Shown here in pieces: positions 1-7,150 of a stretch of 64,000 bases of DNA. Position numbers and translations under genes: made by a program. Source of the DNA: Actinomadura syzygii (GTDB lineage Bacteria > Actinomycetota > Actinomycetes > Streptosporangiales > Streptosporangiaceae); assembly GCF_008085905.1 (NCBI RefSeq), contig NZ_VSFF01000008.1, forward strand, positions 124,001 through 188,000. The letters run 5' to 3'. Position 1 is the stretch's first letter, and each line of letters opens with the position of its first letter. The notes beneath the pieces were generated by a model that worked only from the letters and a program-made list of their open reading frames with translations, was not told the DNA's origin and searched no databases.

Positions 1-148
1 CCCAGGCGGCGGGCTTGATCTCGGTCTTCACCGTACCGGGTGCGCACGGCCTCGGGAGCGCTCGCGCGAACCTGTGGATAACCCGGGGAACGAAGCCGGA
101 GCGGGGAGTCGGAAGGCTGAACGGCGGGAGGCCGGGGAGGCGCGAAGA
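1..148. other. Left-edge stretch without an assignable gene
   Basis: I see no gene that can be supported here. A GTG at 31-29 on the minus strand could open a gene running off the left edge, reading V-K-T-E-I-K-P-A-A-W, but it has no convincing ribosome binding site and too few codons to judge. The stretch holds one perfect DnaA-box-like 9-mer at 73-81, listed separately. Confidence 0.4.
73..81 (-). promoter_or_regulatory. Isolated DnaA-box-like 9-mer
   Basis: The plus strand reads TGTGGATAA, the exact complement of the classical DnaA box TTATCCACA. Such an AT-rich word is unexpected by chance in this GC-rich DNA. No second box or AT-rich unwinding region is visible, so this is not an origin. 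It could be a DnaA-titration or regulatory site, or coincidence. Confidence 0.3.
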
Positions 149-502
149 TCAGGACGACGCGGACTCGTGCGCCGCGATGGCGTCCTCGAGGGAGTGGTGC
201 AGGACGAAGATCTTGGTGAGCTGGGTGACGTGGAAGACCCGGCGGACCCGGTCGTTGACGCCCATGAACGCCATCGTGCCGTCGCGCGCCCGCAGCCGGT
301 GGTAGATGCCGACCAGCACGCCGAGGCCCGTGGAGTCGAGGAACGTGACCTCGCCTAGGTCGATGACGAGGTGCGTTCCGCCGTTGTCGATGATGTCCAG
401 GAGCGCCTCCCGGAGCCGGGGGCTGGTGAAGACGTCGATCTCGCCGCTGATCTTCACCACCGTGAGGCCCTGTTCGACGCGGTGCTCGACGGCGAAGTCC
501 AC
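149..502 (-). CDS. STAS-domain anti-sigma factor antagonist
   Basis: This 117-residue protein is a single STAS domain of the SpoIIAA/RsbV/BldG type. In that family the unphosphorylated antagonist binds an RsbW-like kinase and releases its sigma factor. The segment VTFLDSTGLGVLVG (about residues 53-66) is the usual phosphorylation loop, with Ser57 or Thr58 as the likely site. The GTG start at 502 has a good AAGGAG about 6 nt upstream, and the length matches the family. A minus-strand HATPase gene lies 177 bp upstream, the typical partner-switch pairing, but whether these two proteins are true partners is inference. It could equally act on a distant anti-sigma factor. Confidence 0.9.
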   Translation of the reverse strand: MDFAVEHRVEQGLTVVKISGEIDVFTSPRLREALLDIIDNGGTHLVIDLGEVTFLDSTGLGVLVGIYHRLRARDGTMAFMGVNDRVRRVFHVTQLTKIFVLHHSLEDAIAAHESASS

Positions 503-679
503 CGCCGCTCCTTTCTGCCGATGTCGCCTCGGGGGCCGGGAGCCGGGGTTCCGGGGGACCGGACCCGAGTGGGGACTGTCTTGCTACCCGTGTGACGCGC
601 CGTTACGCCCCGCCAACGGGATGTCGCACTTCGACCCCACCAAGCGCACCGGTCTCACGCCGTACGTCCACGACGGGCC

Positions 680-1297
680 TCAAGCGGTGCGAAACAGGGC
701 CCACACCACTTTGCCGTGCGGCAGCGAACGCCAACCCCAACGGACGCTGAACGACTCGACCAGGTGCAGGCCGCGCCCCGTCTCGGCGATGTAGTCGGGC
801 TCTTTGCGCCGGGGCGCGGCCCGGCTGGCGTCGATGATCCCGCAGAGCAGCCAGGGCGGCTGGTGGCCGAGCCGGAGCCTTATCGCGGACGGCGCGGAGC
901 CGAGCGGGTCGGCCGGGTCTTCGTAGACGCCCTTGCGGTGCACGTCGTGGCCCGTCCGGCCGCGAAACGCCCCCCCGCTGTGCCGCAGTGCGTTCGTGAC
1001 GAGTTCGGAGACGACGAGCCCCACGTCGTCGGTGAGTTCGGTGACGCCCCATTCGGTGAGGCGGGACACCGCGAAATGCCGTGCCTCGGTGACCGACTCC
1101 GGGTCGGGTGCGACGGTGAACGAGACGGTGTGCCCCTGCATCGCGGTCAGTGCCGTCAGGGCCGTGTCCAGGGGATGTGGCAGGTCAGAGGACTCCGGGA
1201 CGGGTGTGGACTGCGCGGCATGGTCGTGCGAGCCGGCCGGCCCCACGACGGGACCCAGCTTCCATCGCGTGTCGTCGTGCGCGTGGCGTGACGTCAT
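680..1297 (-). CDS. RsbW-like ATP-binding regulatory protein (HATPase_c)
   Basis: This protein of about 205 residues has a C-terminal GHKL/HATPase domain. The N box is visible in DVGLVVSELVTNALRHSGG, and a G1-type glycine motif appears near the end in ETGRGLHLVES. The family includes anti-sigma kinases and the stand-alone ATP-binding proteins that sit beside XRE/DUF397 genes in actinomycetes. The N-terminal 60 residues are low in similarity to the domain, so the start is uncertain: ATG 1297 is chosen, but 1369, 1441 or an internal ATG just before the domain are possible. The gene is divergent from the XRE gene at 1524, which supports a shared developmental or morphological regulatory role. 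Its substrate cannot be told from sequence. Confidence 0.8.
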   Translation of the reverse strand: MTSRHAHDDTRWKLGPVVGPAGSHDHAAQSTPVPESSDLPHPLDTALTALTAMQGHTVSFTVAPDPESVTEARHFAVSRLTEWGVTELTDDVGLVVSELVTNALRHSGGAFRGRTGHDVHRKGVYEDPADPLGSAPSAIRLRLGHQPPWLLCGIIDASRAAPRRKEPDYIAETGRGLHLVESFSVRWGWRSLPHGKVVWALFRTA

Positions 1298-1523
1298 TCC
1301 AACCGGACCCCGCAGAGTGATCTTGTTGTGCCGCCGTGGATCGGAAGTCTCGTGCGTTATCCTGCGCATCGTAGCGTGCGAATGCAAGGCCCAATGCACG
1401 TGCATCCGCGTGGTGAGGGTGTGGGGCGGCGCGGACGGCACGCAAGTGATCGGAGGTAACCGCAGGATACCGAGGCCAGTGGCACACTAGGTTCGCTGTC
1501 CGCCGAATAGCCGGAGGTTGGGC

Positions 1524-2390
1524 GTGACTCCAGAGACGCCGGGAAGCGGGTCGACCGTTCGCCGGATCCTGCTCGGGTCGCAGCTGCGCCGTCTGCGTGA
1601 GCAGAAGGGCGTGACCCGTCAGGACGCCGGCTACGTCATCCGCGCGTCGGAGTCAAAGATAAGCCGCCTCGAGCTAGGGCGAGTCAGCTTCAAAGAGCGA
1701 GACGTGGACGACCTGCTCTCGCTGTACGGCGTCAGCGACAAGACAGAGCGCGAGGCGCTGCTGCAGCTTGCGCGGGAGGCCAACACTCCCGGTTGGTGGC
1801 ACCGGTACAACGACGTGTTGCCCGGCTGGTTCCAGACCTATGTGGGCCTGGAGGAGTCGGCGGCGTTGATCCGCACATATGAACTGCAGTTCGTTCCGGG
1901 ACTGCTGCAGTCGGAGGGGTATGCGCGAGCGGTGATCCGCCTCGGCAACGCAGGTGCCGCCGAACACGAAATCGACCAGCGCGTGGAACTGCGCCTGCAA
2001 CGCCAGGAACGCCTCACGGGACCGGAAGCTCCGCGCCTGTGGGCGGTCGTGGACGAGGGGGCGCTGAAGCGTCCCATCGGCGGTCCGGAGGTGATGAGAG
2101 GCCAGTTCGAGCATCTCATCGAGATGTCGAAACTGCCCAACGTCACCATCCAGATCATGCCGTTCAGGTTCGGTGGCCACGCGGCCGAGGGAGGCGCGTT
2201 CACGATCCTGCGCTTTCCCGAGCAGGACCTGCCGGACGTGGTTTACGTCGAGAACCTCACCGGCGCCATGTACCTGGACAAGCGCGACGACGTCGACACG
2301 TACCTCCAGGCGATGGAACGCCTGTGCGTCGACAGCGCGACCCCGGAGCGCACCGTCGAGCTTCTTGGTGATCTTCTCAGAGAGACATGA
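1524..2390 (+). CDS. XRE-family regulator with DUF5753 (Scr1-type)
   Basis: The protein has about 288 residues. An N-terminal helix-turn-helix (LRRLREQKGVTRQDAGYVI, then ASESKISRLELGR) is followed by the DUF5753 ligand or partner domain, recognisable from NTPGWWHRYNDVLPGWFQTYVGLE and the C-terminal PDVVYVENLTGAMYLD. The GTG at 1524 is preferred over a TTG at 1518, because GGAGG at 1513-1517 is correctly spaced only for the GTG. The stop overlaps the start of the DUF397 gene, so the two are translationally coupled. In this family the regulator pairs with a small DUF397 protein, described in Streptomyces as a toxin-antitoxin-like or WhiJ/BldB-type developmental switch. It is about as long as its homologue at 20540. 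Confidence 0.93.
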   Translation: MTPETPGSGSTVRRILLGSQLRRLREQKGVTRQDAGYVIRASESKISRLELGRVSFKERDVDDLLSLYGVSDKTEREALLQLAREANTPGWWHRYNDVLPGWFQTYVGLEESAALIRTYELQFVPGLLQSEGYARAVIRLGNAGAAEHEIDQRVELRLQRQERLTGPEAPRLWAVVDEGALKRPIGGPEVMRGQFEHLIEMSKLPNVTIQIMPFRFGGHAAEGGAFTILRFPEQDLPDVVYVENLTGAMYLDKRDDVDTYLQAMERLCVDSATPERTVELLGDLLRET

Positions 2391-2641
2391 TGCTCCAGAC
2401 CGACTACGACAACGGGATGCCCGCCACCGACCTTCGCGGGGCTCGGTGGCTGAAGTCCCGGCGAAGCAATTCCCAGGGGAACTGTGTGGAAATCGCCGAG
2501 CTGCCCGGCGGGCAGGTCGCGATGCGCAACTCCCGTCATCCCGAGGGCCCGGCCCTCATCTACACCCGTCACGAGATCGAAGCGCTCATCCTTGGAGCCA
2601 AGGACGGCGACTTCGACCATCTCATCGTCTCCCGTAACTGA
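2387..2641 (+). CDS. DUF397 small protein, partner of the XRE regulator
   Basis: The 84-residue protein matches the DUF397 pattern: an ARWLKSRRSNSQGNCVEIA segment (residues 19-37), then VAMRNSRHPEGPALIYTRHEIEALILGAKDGDFDHL. Proteins of this family are encoded directly behind DUF5753 regulators and modulate them; the biochemistry is poorly known. Two ATG codons, at 2387 and 2390, are possible starts. The first overlaps the upstream stop by 4 nt, indicating translational coupling. Two hairpins follow the gene. Confidence 0.92.
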   Translation: MMLQTDYDNGMPATDLRGARWLKSRRSNSQGNCVEIAELPGGQVAMRNSRHPEGPALIYTRHEIEALILGAKDGDFDHLIVSRN

Positions 2642-2707
2642 CACTCACCAGAAAACCCGCCAACCAACCGCCGCCTGACTCCCGTTCTAGGCGGCATGCC
2701 GAAAGGC

Positions 2708-2743
2708 GACGGGTCGACACCGGTCACCCAACGTCGACCCGTC
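2708..2743. terminator. 11-bp perfect hairpin downstream of the DUF397 gene
   Basis: GACGGGTCGAC (2708-2718) pairs perfectly with GTCGACCCGTC (2733-2743) around a 14-nt loop. It lies between two convergent genes, so it may terminate in either direction or stabilise 3' ends. No T-run follows it. Confidence 0.55.
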
Positions 2744-2757
2744 CGCCACCACGCAGA

Positions 2758-2793
2758 GGCCACCCCATTGGCGCGAGGGTGGCCTTTCGCTTT
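2758..2793 (+). terminator. Rho-independent-type terminator
   Basis: GGCCACCC (2758-2765) pairs with GGGTGGCC (2777-2784) and is followed by TTTCGCTTT on the plus strand. This is a good terminator for the XRE-DUF397 operon, placed just before the convergent kinase gene. Confidence 0.7.
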
Positions 2794-2819
2794 GGTGCGT
2801 GTTGGTACGGGCGTGCATC

Positions 2820-4598
2820 TCAGCCGCAGTTGGCGTAGGCCGCGGTACGGCCGTTGCCGCCGAACCGGACGCACGCGCCGGGAGCCTTCACGTACACCGG
2901 ACCCGCATACCAGGCGAACGACCCGCTGTCGACGACCTGGGAACCGCCCTGCTTCTGGATCCACACCGAGACTGGGGACTTAGTCCCCACGTGCTGCGTT
3001 TTCATCGTGACGGCGCAGTTGTACCCGGAGCTGTTGTAGAGCTGGTAAGCGGTGCCGCCGGAAACGCCCATGGACCGTTGTACGTAATAGCCGCCCCCAT
3101 GGCCGCCGCTGTTGCACGCGGCCTGCGGCGTGTACTTGTTGGCCGGTTCCTTGGTGGGAGTGGAGGCTCCGCCCCCTCCGCCCTTGGTCGGCGTAGAGCC
3201 GGGCTGCTGCGGTGTCCCGGGCTGCTGGGACGAGTTGGGCCCGGCGGGGGTCGGGCTCTGCTTCCCCTGGGGCTGACCCGGCTTGGGCTTCGTCGGGTTC
3301 CGGGCGTCGCCTCCGGCCACCGTTCCCTGGCCGTCCTGCGCGCCGTTCTGGTCGGACGCCGCGACCTGGTGGTCGTTGCCCTTGTCGCCACCCGACCTTG
3401 TCGCGGCCCATACGGAACCGCCAGCGATGACGGCCGCCACTGCCGCCGCAGCCGCGATGGGGACGACGAGCCGACCACGCTTCCTGCCGTCCGCCCCCTG
3501 GCCGCTGGACGAGCCGGAGGGGGACGCTGGGGGCACTCCACCATGACCCGCCGCGAAGTAAGACGGGGGCTGGGGCGCAGTCCTGTTCCTGGGGGAGGAG
3601 GGATCGGTGACCTGGTCCGGTGGCAGGAGCGCCCCGGCCATCTCGGACGGCGCCGCGTGCGGATCCGTCGAGCCATAGCCCCGATCCCCGGCAGCGCTGT
3701 TCATCTCGGCCGGGAACGCGGGCAGCGGCTGGACGGGCATCTCAGCCGACGACGTGCCGCTCGCCGCGCCGACCAGGCGTTCCTGCGCCTGCCGCGCGGT
3801 GGGACGCTGCGCGGGCTCCTTGACCAGGCACGCCGACACGAGTTCGCGCATCGGGCTGGGCAGGACGCCGAGATCGGGCTCGCCGGTCAGGATGCGGTGC
3901 ATGACCGAGGCCATCTCGTCATTGCCGAAGGCGGGACGTCCCGTGGCGGCGAACACCATGGTCGTGCCCCAGGCGAACATGTCCGAGGCGGTGCTGACCT
4001 CCGCGCCGGTGAAATGTTCGGGCGCCATGTAGGCGGGCGTGCCGACGTTCTGTGTCTCACCGGCCGCGCCCAGCGCGCGCGCCACTCCGAAGTCGATGAC
4101 GCGGGGGCCGTCCGGTCCCATCATCACGTTGTGGGGCTTGAAGTCACGGTGGACGATCCCCGCCTGGTGGATCGCGGTCAGCGCGGTGAGGGTGCTGATG
4201 GCGAGCCGTTCCAACGCACCGCCGGTGCGTGGTCCGTCTGTGCGCACCACGTGGTGAAGGGACAGCCCGGGAACGTACTCACTGACGATGTAGGGCTGGT
4301 CACCCGCGACATCGGCGTCGAGTACCTGCGCGGTGCAGAACCGTGCCACGCGCTTGGCGACCTCCAGTTCGCGGACGAAGCGCGCGCGGGCGGAGTCGTC
4401 TCCGGCCAGGCCGCCGTGGAGGAGCTTGATGGCGACGTGGTCCATGGCGGGGACGTCCCCACCGGCGCCGACCCGCCGCCCCAGGAACACCGATCCCTGC
4501 CCGCCCTCGCCGAGGCGCCCCACGATCTCGTACCCGCCCAGCTCGATCGGGTCGCCCGACCGCAGCGGCAGGGCGTCCGGCATCGTCCTGTCCGTCAC
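2820..4598 (-). CDS. Transmembrane Ser/Thr protein kinase with Cys-containing ectodomain
   Basis: This 592-residue protein is a Hanks-type kinase. Visible motifs are the glycine loop GEGGQGSV (31-38), Lys58 in VAIK, the catalytic HRDFKPHN (150-157), DFG (169-171) and APE (192-194). A Pro/Gly/Ser-rich juxtamembrane linker runs from about 285 to 370. After GRKRGR comes a single membrane helix (about 376-399), then a low-complexity stalk. The final 90-100 residues form an extracellular domain with four cysteines. That ectodomain has no PASTA repeats; its YQLYNSSGYNCAVTMKT and SGSFAWYAGPVYVKAPGAC segments recall the spore-associated protein A type of secreted domain, which is my inference. The GTG start at 4598 has GGGGAG upstream. 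The gene is divergent from a TetR gene. Confidence 0.9.
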   Translation of the reverse strand: MTDRTMPDALPLRSGDPIELGGYEIVGRLGEGGQGSVFLGRRVGAGGDVPAMDHVAIKLLHGGLAGDDSARARFVRELEVAKRVARFCTAQVLDADVAGDQPYIVSEYVPGLSLHHVVRTDGPRTGGALERLAISTLTALTAIHQAGIVHRDFKPHNVMMGPDGPRVIDFGVARALGAAGETQNVGTPAYMAPEHFTGAEVSTASDMFAWGTTMVFAATGRPAFGNDEMASVMHRILTGEPDLGVLPSPMRELVSACLVKEPAQRPTARQAQERLVGAASGTSSAEMPVQPLPAFPAEMNSAAGDRGYGSTDPHAAPSEMAGALLPPDQVTDPSSPRNRTAPQPPSYFAAGHGGVPPASPSGSSSGQGADGRKRGRLVVPIAAAAAVAAVIAGGSVWAATRSGGDKGNDHQVAASDQNGAQDGQGTVAGGDARNPTKPKPGQPQGKQSPTPAGPNSSQQPGTPQQPGSTPTKGGGGGASTPTKEPANKYTPQAACNSGGHGGGYYVQRSMGVSGGTAYQLYNSSGYNCAVTMKTQHVGTKSPVSVWIQKQGGSQVVDSGSFAWYAGPVYVKAPGACVRFGGNGRTAAYANCG

Positions 4599-4768
4599 AC
4601 CACTCGCTCCCCGTCAATCTCCGGCTCGGTCACTTCGGGCTCGCCGACCTGGACCGCGCACCAGCCTAGAGGCAGAGGATGATAGGCGCTTCCGCGGGCG
4701 GTTGATCTAGTGAATGGCGCCGGGACGTTAAATGGACTACAGTCCGATTCGTGCGAGGGGAGAGGCCG

Positions 4769-5413
4769 GTGACAGAGCGCGGCCCGGTCGGCGGCCGGAG
4801 CGTCGACCTTGAGCTGATGCGGACGCCGCCGCCCAAGGAGCGCGCGGACGCGGCGCGCAACCGAGCCAAGGTGCTGGAGGCCGCCGCCCGCCTGTTCGCC
4901 GAGCATGGCGTCGAGTCCGTCTCGATGGACGCGGTCGCCTCTGCGGCCGGGGTCGGCAAGGGGACGCTCTTCCGCCGGTTCGGCGACAAGGCGGGGCTCG
5001 CCGTCGCCCTCCTGGACGAACGGGAACGCCACCTTCAGGACGCGATCCTGTCCGGACCGGCTCCACTGGGCCCGGGTGGGGCGGATGCCGTCGTTCCGCC
5101 GTCCGAACGGCTACTCGCCTTCGCCGATGCCTACCTGGACTACGTCCTCGACCATCTGGCCCTGGTGCGCATGTCCGAGACCGCCTCGCCGGGCGCTCGG
5201 TACCGCATCGGCGCGTACGGCTTCTGGCATCGGCACCTGACGATCCTGCTCGACCAGTCGGTCCCCGACGGGGACGGGCTGGCGCACGCGCTTCTGGCCG
5301 CCCTCGGTGCGGAGCACCTCACCGCGATGGTCGAGAGCGTGGGGGCGGTACGCGCGCGTACCGCCGTCCACGCCCTCTTCGGCGCGACTGGTGTCTGGCC
5401 AGGGGATTCCTAG
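4769..5413 (+). CDS. TetR-family transcriptional regulator
   Basis: About 214 residues. The N-terminal TetR helix-turn-helix is clear: ARNRAKVLEAAARLFAEHGVESVSMDAV, then AGVGKGTLFRRFGDKAGL. The C-terminal ligand-binding part is family-typical in length. GTG 4769 is chosen over GTG 4751 because GAGGGGAGAG at 4755-4764 is correctly placed only for the downstream codon. The gene is divergent from the kinase, and the 170-bp gap between them carries both promoters. TetR proteins usually repress themselves and a neighbour. The next gene is convergent, so its target may be elsewhere. Confidence 0.9.
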   Translation: MTERGPVGGRSVDLELMRTPPPKERADAARNRAKVLEAAARLFAEHGVESVSMDAVASAAGVGKGTLFRRFGDKAGLAVALLDERERHLQDAILSGPAPLGPGGADAVVPPSERLLAFADAYLDYVLDHLALVRMSETASPGARYRIGAYGFWHRHLTILLDQSVPDGDGLAHALLAALGAEHLTAMVESVGAVRARTAVHALFGATGVWPGDS

Positions 5414-5425
5414 CGAAAAGTCGGG

Positions 5426-5608
5426 TCAGGCCGGGTCGGGGCTGCGCCGCTTGGTGCGCCGCTCCGCCCGGCCCTCTTCCTTGCCCGGTGGACCCTCCGG
5501 GGCGTGATTGCGTTCCAGGCGCGCGGCGACCACGAGTGCGCGCAGCGACGTGGTCTTCACGTGTTCGTGTTCCCTGTTGGAGCGGGTCCTCGGGATGCTG
5601 CTCGGCAC
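5426..5608 (-). CDS. Small hypothetical protein (60 aa), Arg/Glu/Pro-rich
   Basis: The gene encodes 60 residues, starting M-P-S-S-I-P-R-T-R and ending in a basic stretch (EGRAERRTKRRSPDPA). I recognise no domain and see no signal or membrane segment. The support is a consensus GGAGGTGA immediately upstream of a correctly spaced GTG at 5608. It is convergent with the TetR gene and divergent from the PadR operon. A shorter start at the internal GTG opening VKTTSLRALVVAARLERN is possible. The function is unknown and it may be a chance reading frame. Confidence 0.5.
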   Translation of the reverse strand: MPSSIPRTRSNREHEHVKTTSLRALVVAARLERNHAPEGPPGKEEGRAERRTKRRSPDPA

Positions 5609-5756
5609 GGTTCACCTCCATGGATCGCGGACATGGGTGCTACCCGGCTCGCGGGCGTTCGCACAGTAGTTGCAACCGCAAGATCTTTCGGGCTATTCCG
5701 AGTGATCGTTCCGTTTAGGCCGCCGTCTCGGGCCGCCGTCCGGATCCGGCCTCGTG

Positions 5757-5807
5757 TTGACTATCTAGGTTGTATTCCTAACTAGCTGGCGCTACGGTCT
5801 AGCTAGG
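5757..5807 (+). promoter_or_regulatory. PadR operon promoter with repeated TAGCTAGG-like boxes
   Basis: A -35-like TTGACT lies at 5757-5762. Three related boxes follow: CTATCTAGG (5761-5769), its inverted relative CCTAACTAG (5777-5785) and CTAGCTAGG (5799-5807). The AT-rich boxes stand out from the surrounding GC-rich DNA and end 23 bp before the PadR start. Autoregulation by the PadR protein is the natural inference. Confidence 0.5.
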
Positions 5808-5830
5808 AAACCGATACGAGGAGGGCGGCC

Positions 5831-6169
5831 ATGGCACCCGACCGCCGGGCCAGCTGGCTCAAGGGCGTCCTCGACCTGCTGGTGCTCGCGAGCCTGACCC
5901 GGGGCGAGAGCTACGGGTACGAGATCGCCAAGACGCTCGCCGACGCGGGCCTGGGGCAGATCAAGGGCGGGACCCTCTACCCGGTCCTCAACCGCCTGGA
6001 GGAGGCCGGTCTGGTCTCCGCGGAGTTCCGAGTAGCCGAACGCGGCCCGGGCCGCCGCTACTACCACCTCACCGACGAGGGCCGCGCGACGCTCGCCGAG
6101 CAGAGCGCGCTGTGGCTCGCCTTCGACGAATCCGTGCGGACGATGCTCACCCAAGGAGCGGAACGATGA
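5831..6169 (+). CDS. PadR-family transcriptional regulator
   Basis: The 112-residue protein is a compact PadR winged helix. Its hallmarks are ILDLLVLASLTRGESYGYEIAK-like helices, the wing-adjacent GTLYPVLNRLEEAGLV, and the basic RGPGRRYYHLTDEGRATL hairpin. The length fits the short PadR subfamily. It starts at ATG 5831 with GAGGAGG upstream and its stop overlaps the next start by 4 nt. Short PadR regulators commonly sit ahead of membrane proteins of the kind encoded next and repress the pair, responding to envelope stress or drugs. The ligand here is unknown. Confidence 0.93.
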   Translation: MAPDRRASWLKGVLDLLVLASLTRGESYGYEIAKTLADAGLGQIKGGTLYPVLNRLEEAGLVSAEFRVAERGPGRRYYHLTDEGRATLAEQSALWLAFDESVRTMLTQGAER

Positions 6170-6906
6170 CGAGCCCCTACTTCGAGGAACTGGCGCAGCG
6201 GCTATACGCCCGCGGGCTCCCTGCGGACCAGGTGGCGCTGACCGTCGACGACCTCGCCGCATACGTGACCGAATCCGGAACCGACCCGGTACAGGAATTC
6301 GGCACGCCAGAGGAGTTCGCCTCCCAGGTGGCACCGTCCAGGGAGCACGACGACATCATCCCTCCGTCCGCTGCGGAGACCTGGACCTGGAGGGCGGACG
6401 CCTTCCACGAACGCGACGTCCTCAACCGCTACGGCGACGAGGGCTGGGAGGTGGAGCAGGTCGACGGCGCGGGCCGCTTCGTCAGCCACCGCGACCTGGA
6501 GAACCCGCAGCGCTGGGAGTACCACCGCGAGACCGTCCTGCCGGGGCGCGGCCAAGCCGTCATCGACCGTTTGGCTCCGGACGGCTGGGAACCCTGCGGT
6601 ACCTGGGTCTGCTTCGAGTACTTCAAGCGCCCCAAGGCCGCCACCATCGGGCCTGAGGCAGCTCTGCGGAGCGTTCCCAGAACTCCAGCCGTATCGGCGT
6701 TCTGGAGCGGACATTTCAGGGATCTCATCGCTGCCATGACCATCGTCACTGTCGTCCTCTGCATCGCGGGTGTCACGCTCGTGTCGAACCTCGCCTACAG
6801 CGATTTCGGTGGTTCCCTCACCGGCATGGTGGTGGGCGCTCTCAGCGCCTTGGCCATCTCGGTCGTCGTCCGCACCTGGCTCGCCCGTCGCCGCAAATCC
6901 TCCTGA
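6166..6906 (+). CDS. Membrane protein coupled to PadR, with N-terminal HAAS-like region
   Basis: About 246 residues. ATG 6166 overlaps the PadR stop (ATGA), which fixes the start. The N-terminal 60 residues (YFEELAQRLYARGLPADQVALTV, then EFGTPEEFASQVAP) look like the helical HAAS/DUF1700-type domain found in PadR-associated membrane proteins. The middle (FHERDVLNRYGDEGWEVEQVDG and DRLAPDGWEPCGTWVCFEYFKRP) has two related Trp-rich repeats resembling a DUF4177-like fold. Two membrane helices close the protein (about 186-206 and 214-235), followed by a basic tail. It is probably the target or effector of the PadR regulator; its biochemical role is unknown. Confidence 0.8.
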   Translation: MTSPYFEELAQRLYARGLPADQVALTVDDLAAYVTESGTDPVQEFGTPEEFASQVAPSREHDDIIPPSAAETWTWRADAFHERDVLNRYGDEGWEVEQVDGAGRFVSHRDLENPQRWEYHRETVLPGRGQAVIDRLAPDGWEPCGTWVCFEYFKRPKAATIGPEAALRSVPRTPAVSAFWSGHFRDLIAAMTIVTVVLCIAGVTLVSNLAYSDFGGSLTGMVVGALSALAISVVVRTWLARRRKSS

Positions 6907-7150
6907 CGGAAGTCAGCGTTCCGCTCGACCATTTCCCCGTCTGAGAAGCAGGTGTGGTGGGAAGAAGTGGAGTTTTTGCGGCTGGTGGGATCCGGGGGGT
7001 TGTTCACACGGGAGGGGTGGGGACGGGATGCTCCCCGGCGGGCTGGACTGGGTACGTATTGCAGGACCGGTTCGCCCGCCGGTGCCTTGAGCGGCTCAGC
7101 GTGGAGTCCTTGCGGGCGGACGCGCTGAAGCCGTCTCGTAGGAGAGATAC

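Noticed and set aside
6907..7150. Possible small gene in the pyc upstream region
   Set aside because: Short frames on both strands lack ribosome sites and one overlaps the pyc start. The region is better read as the pyc promoter and leader.
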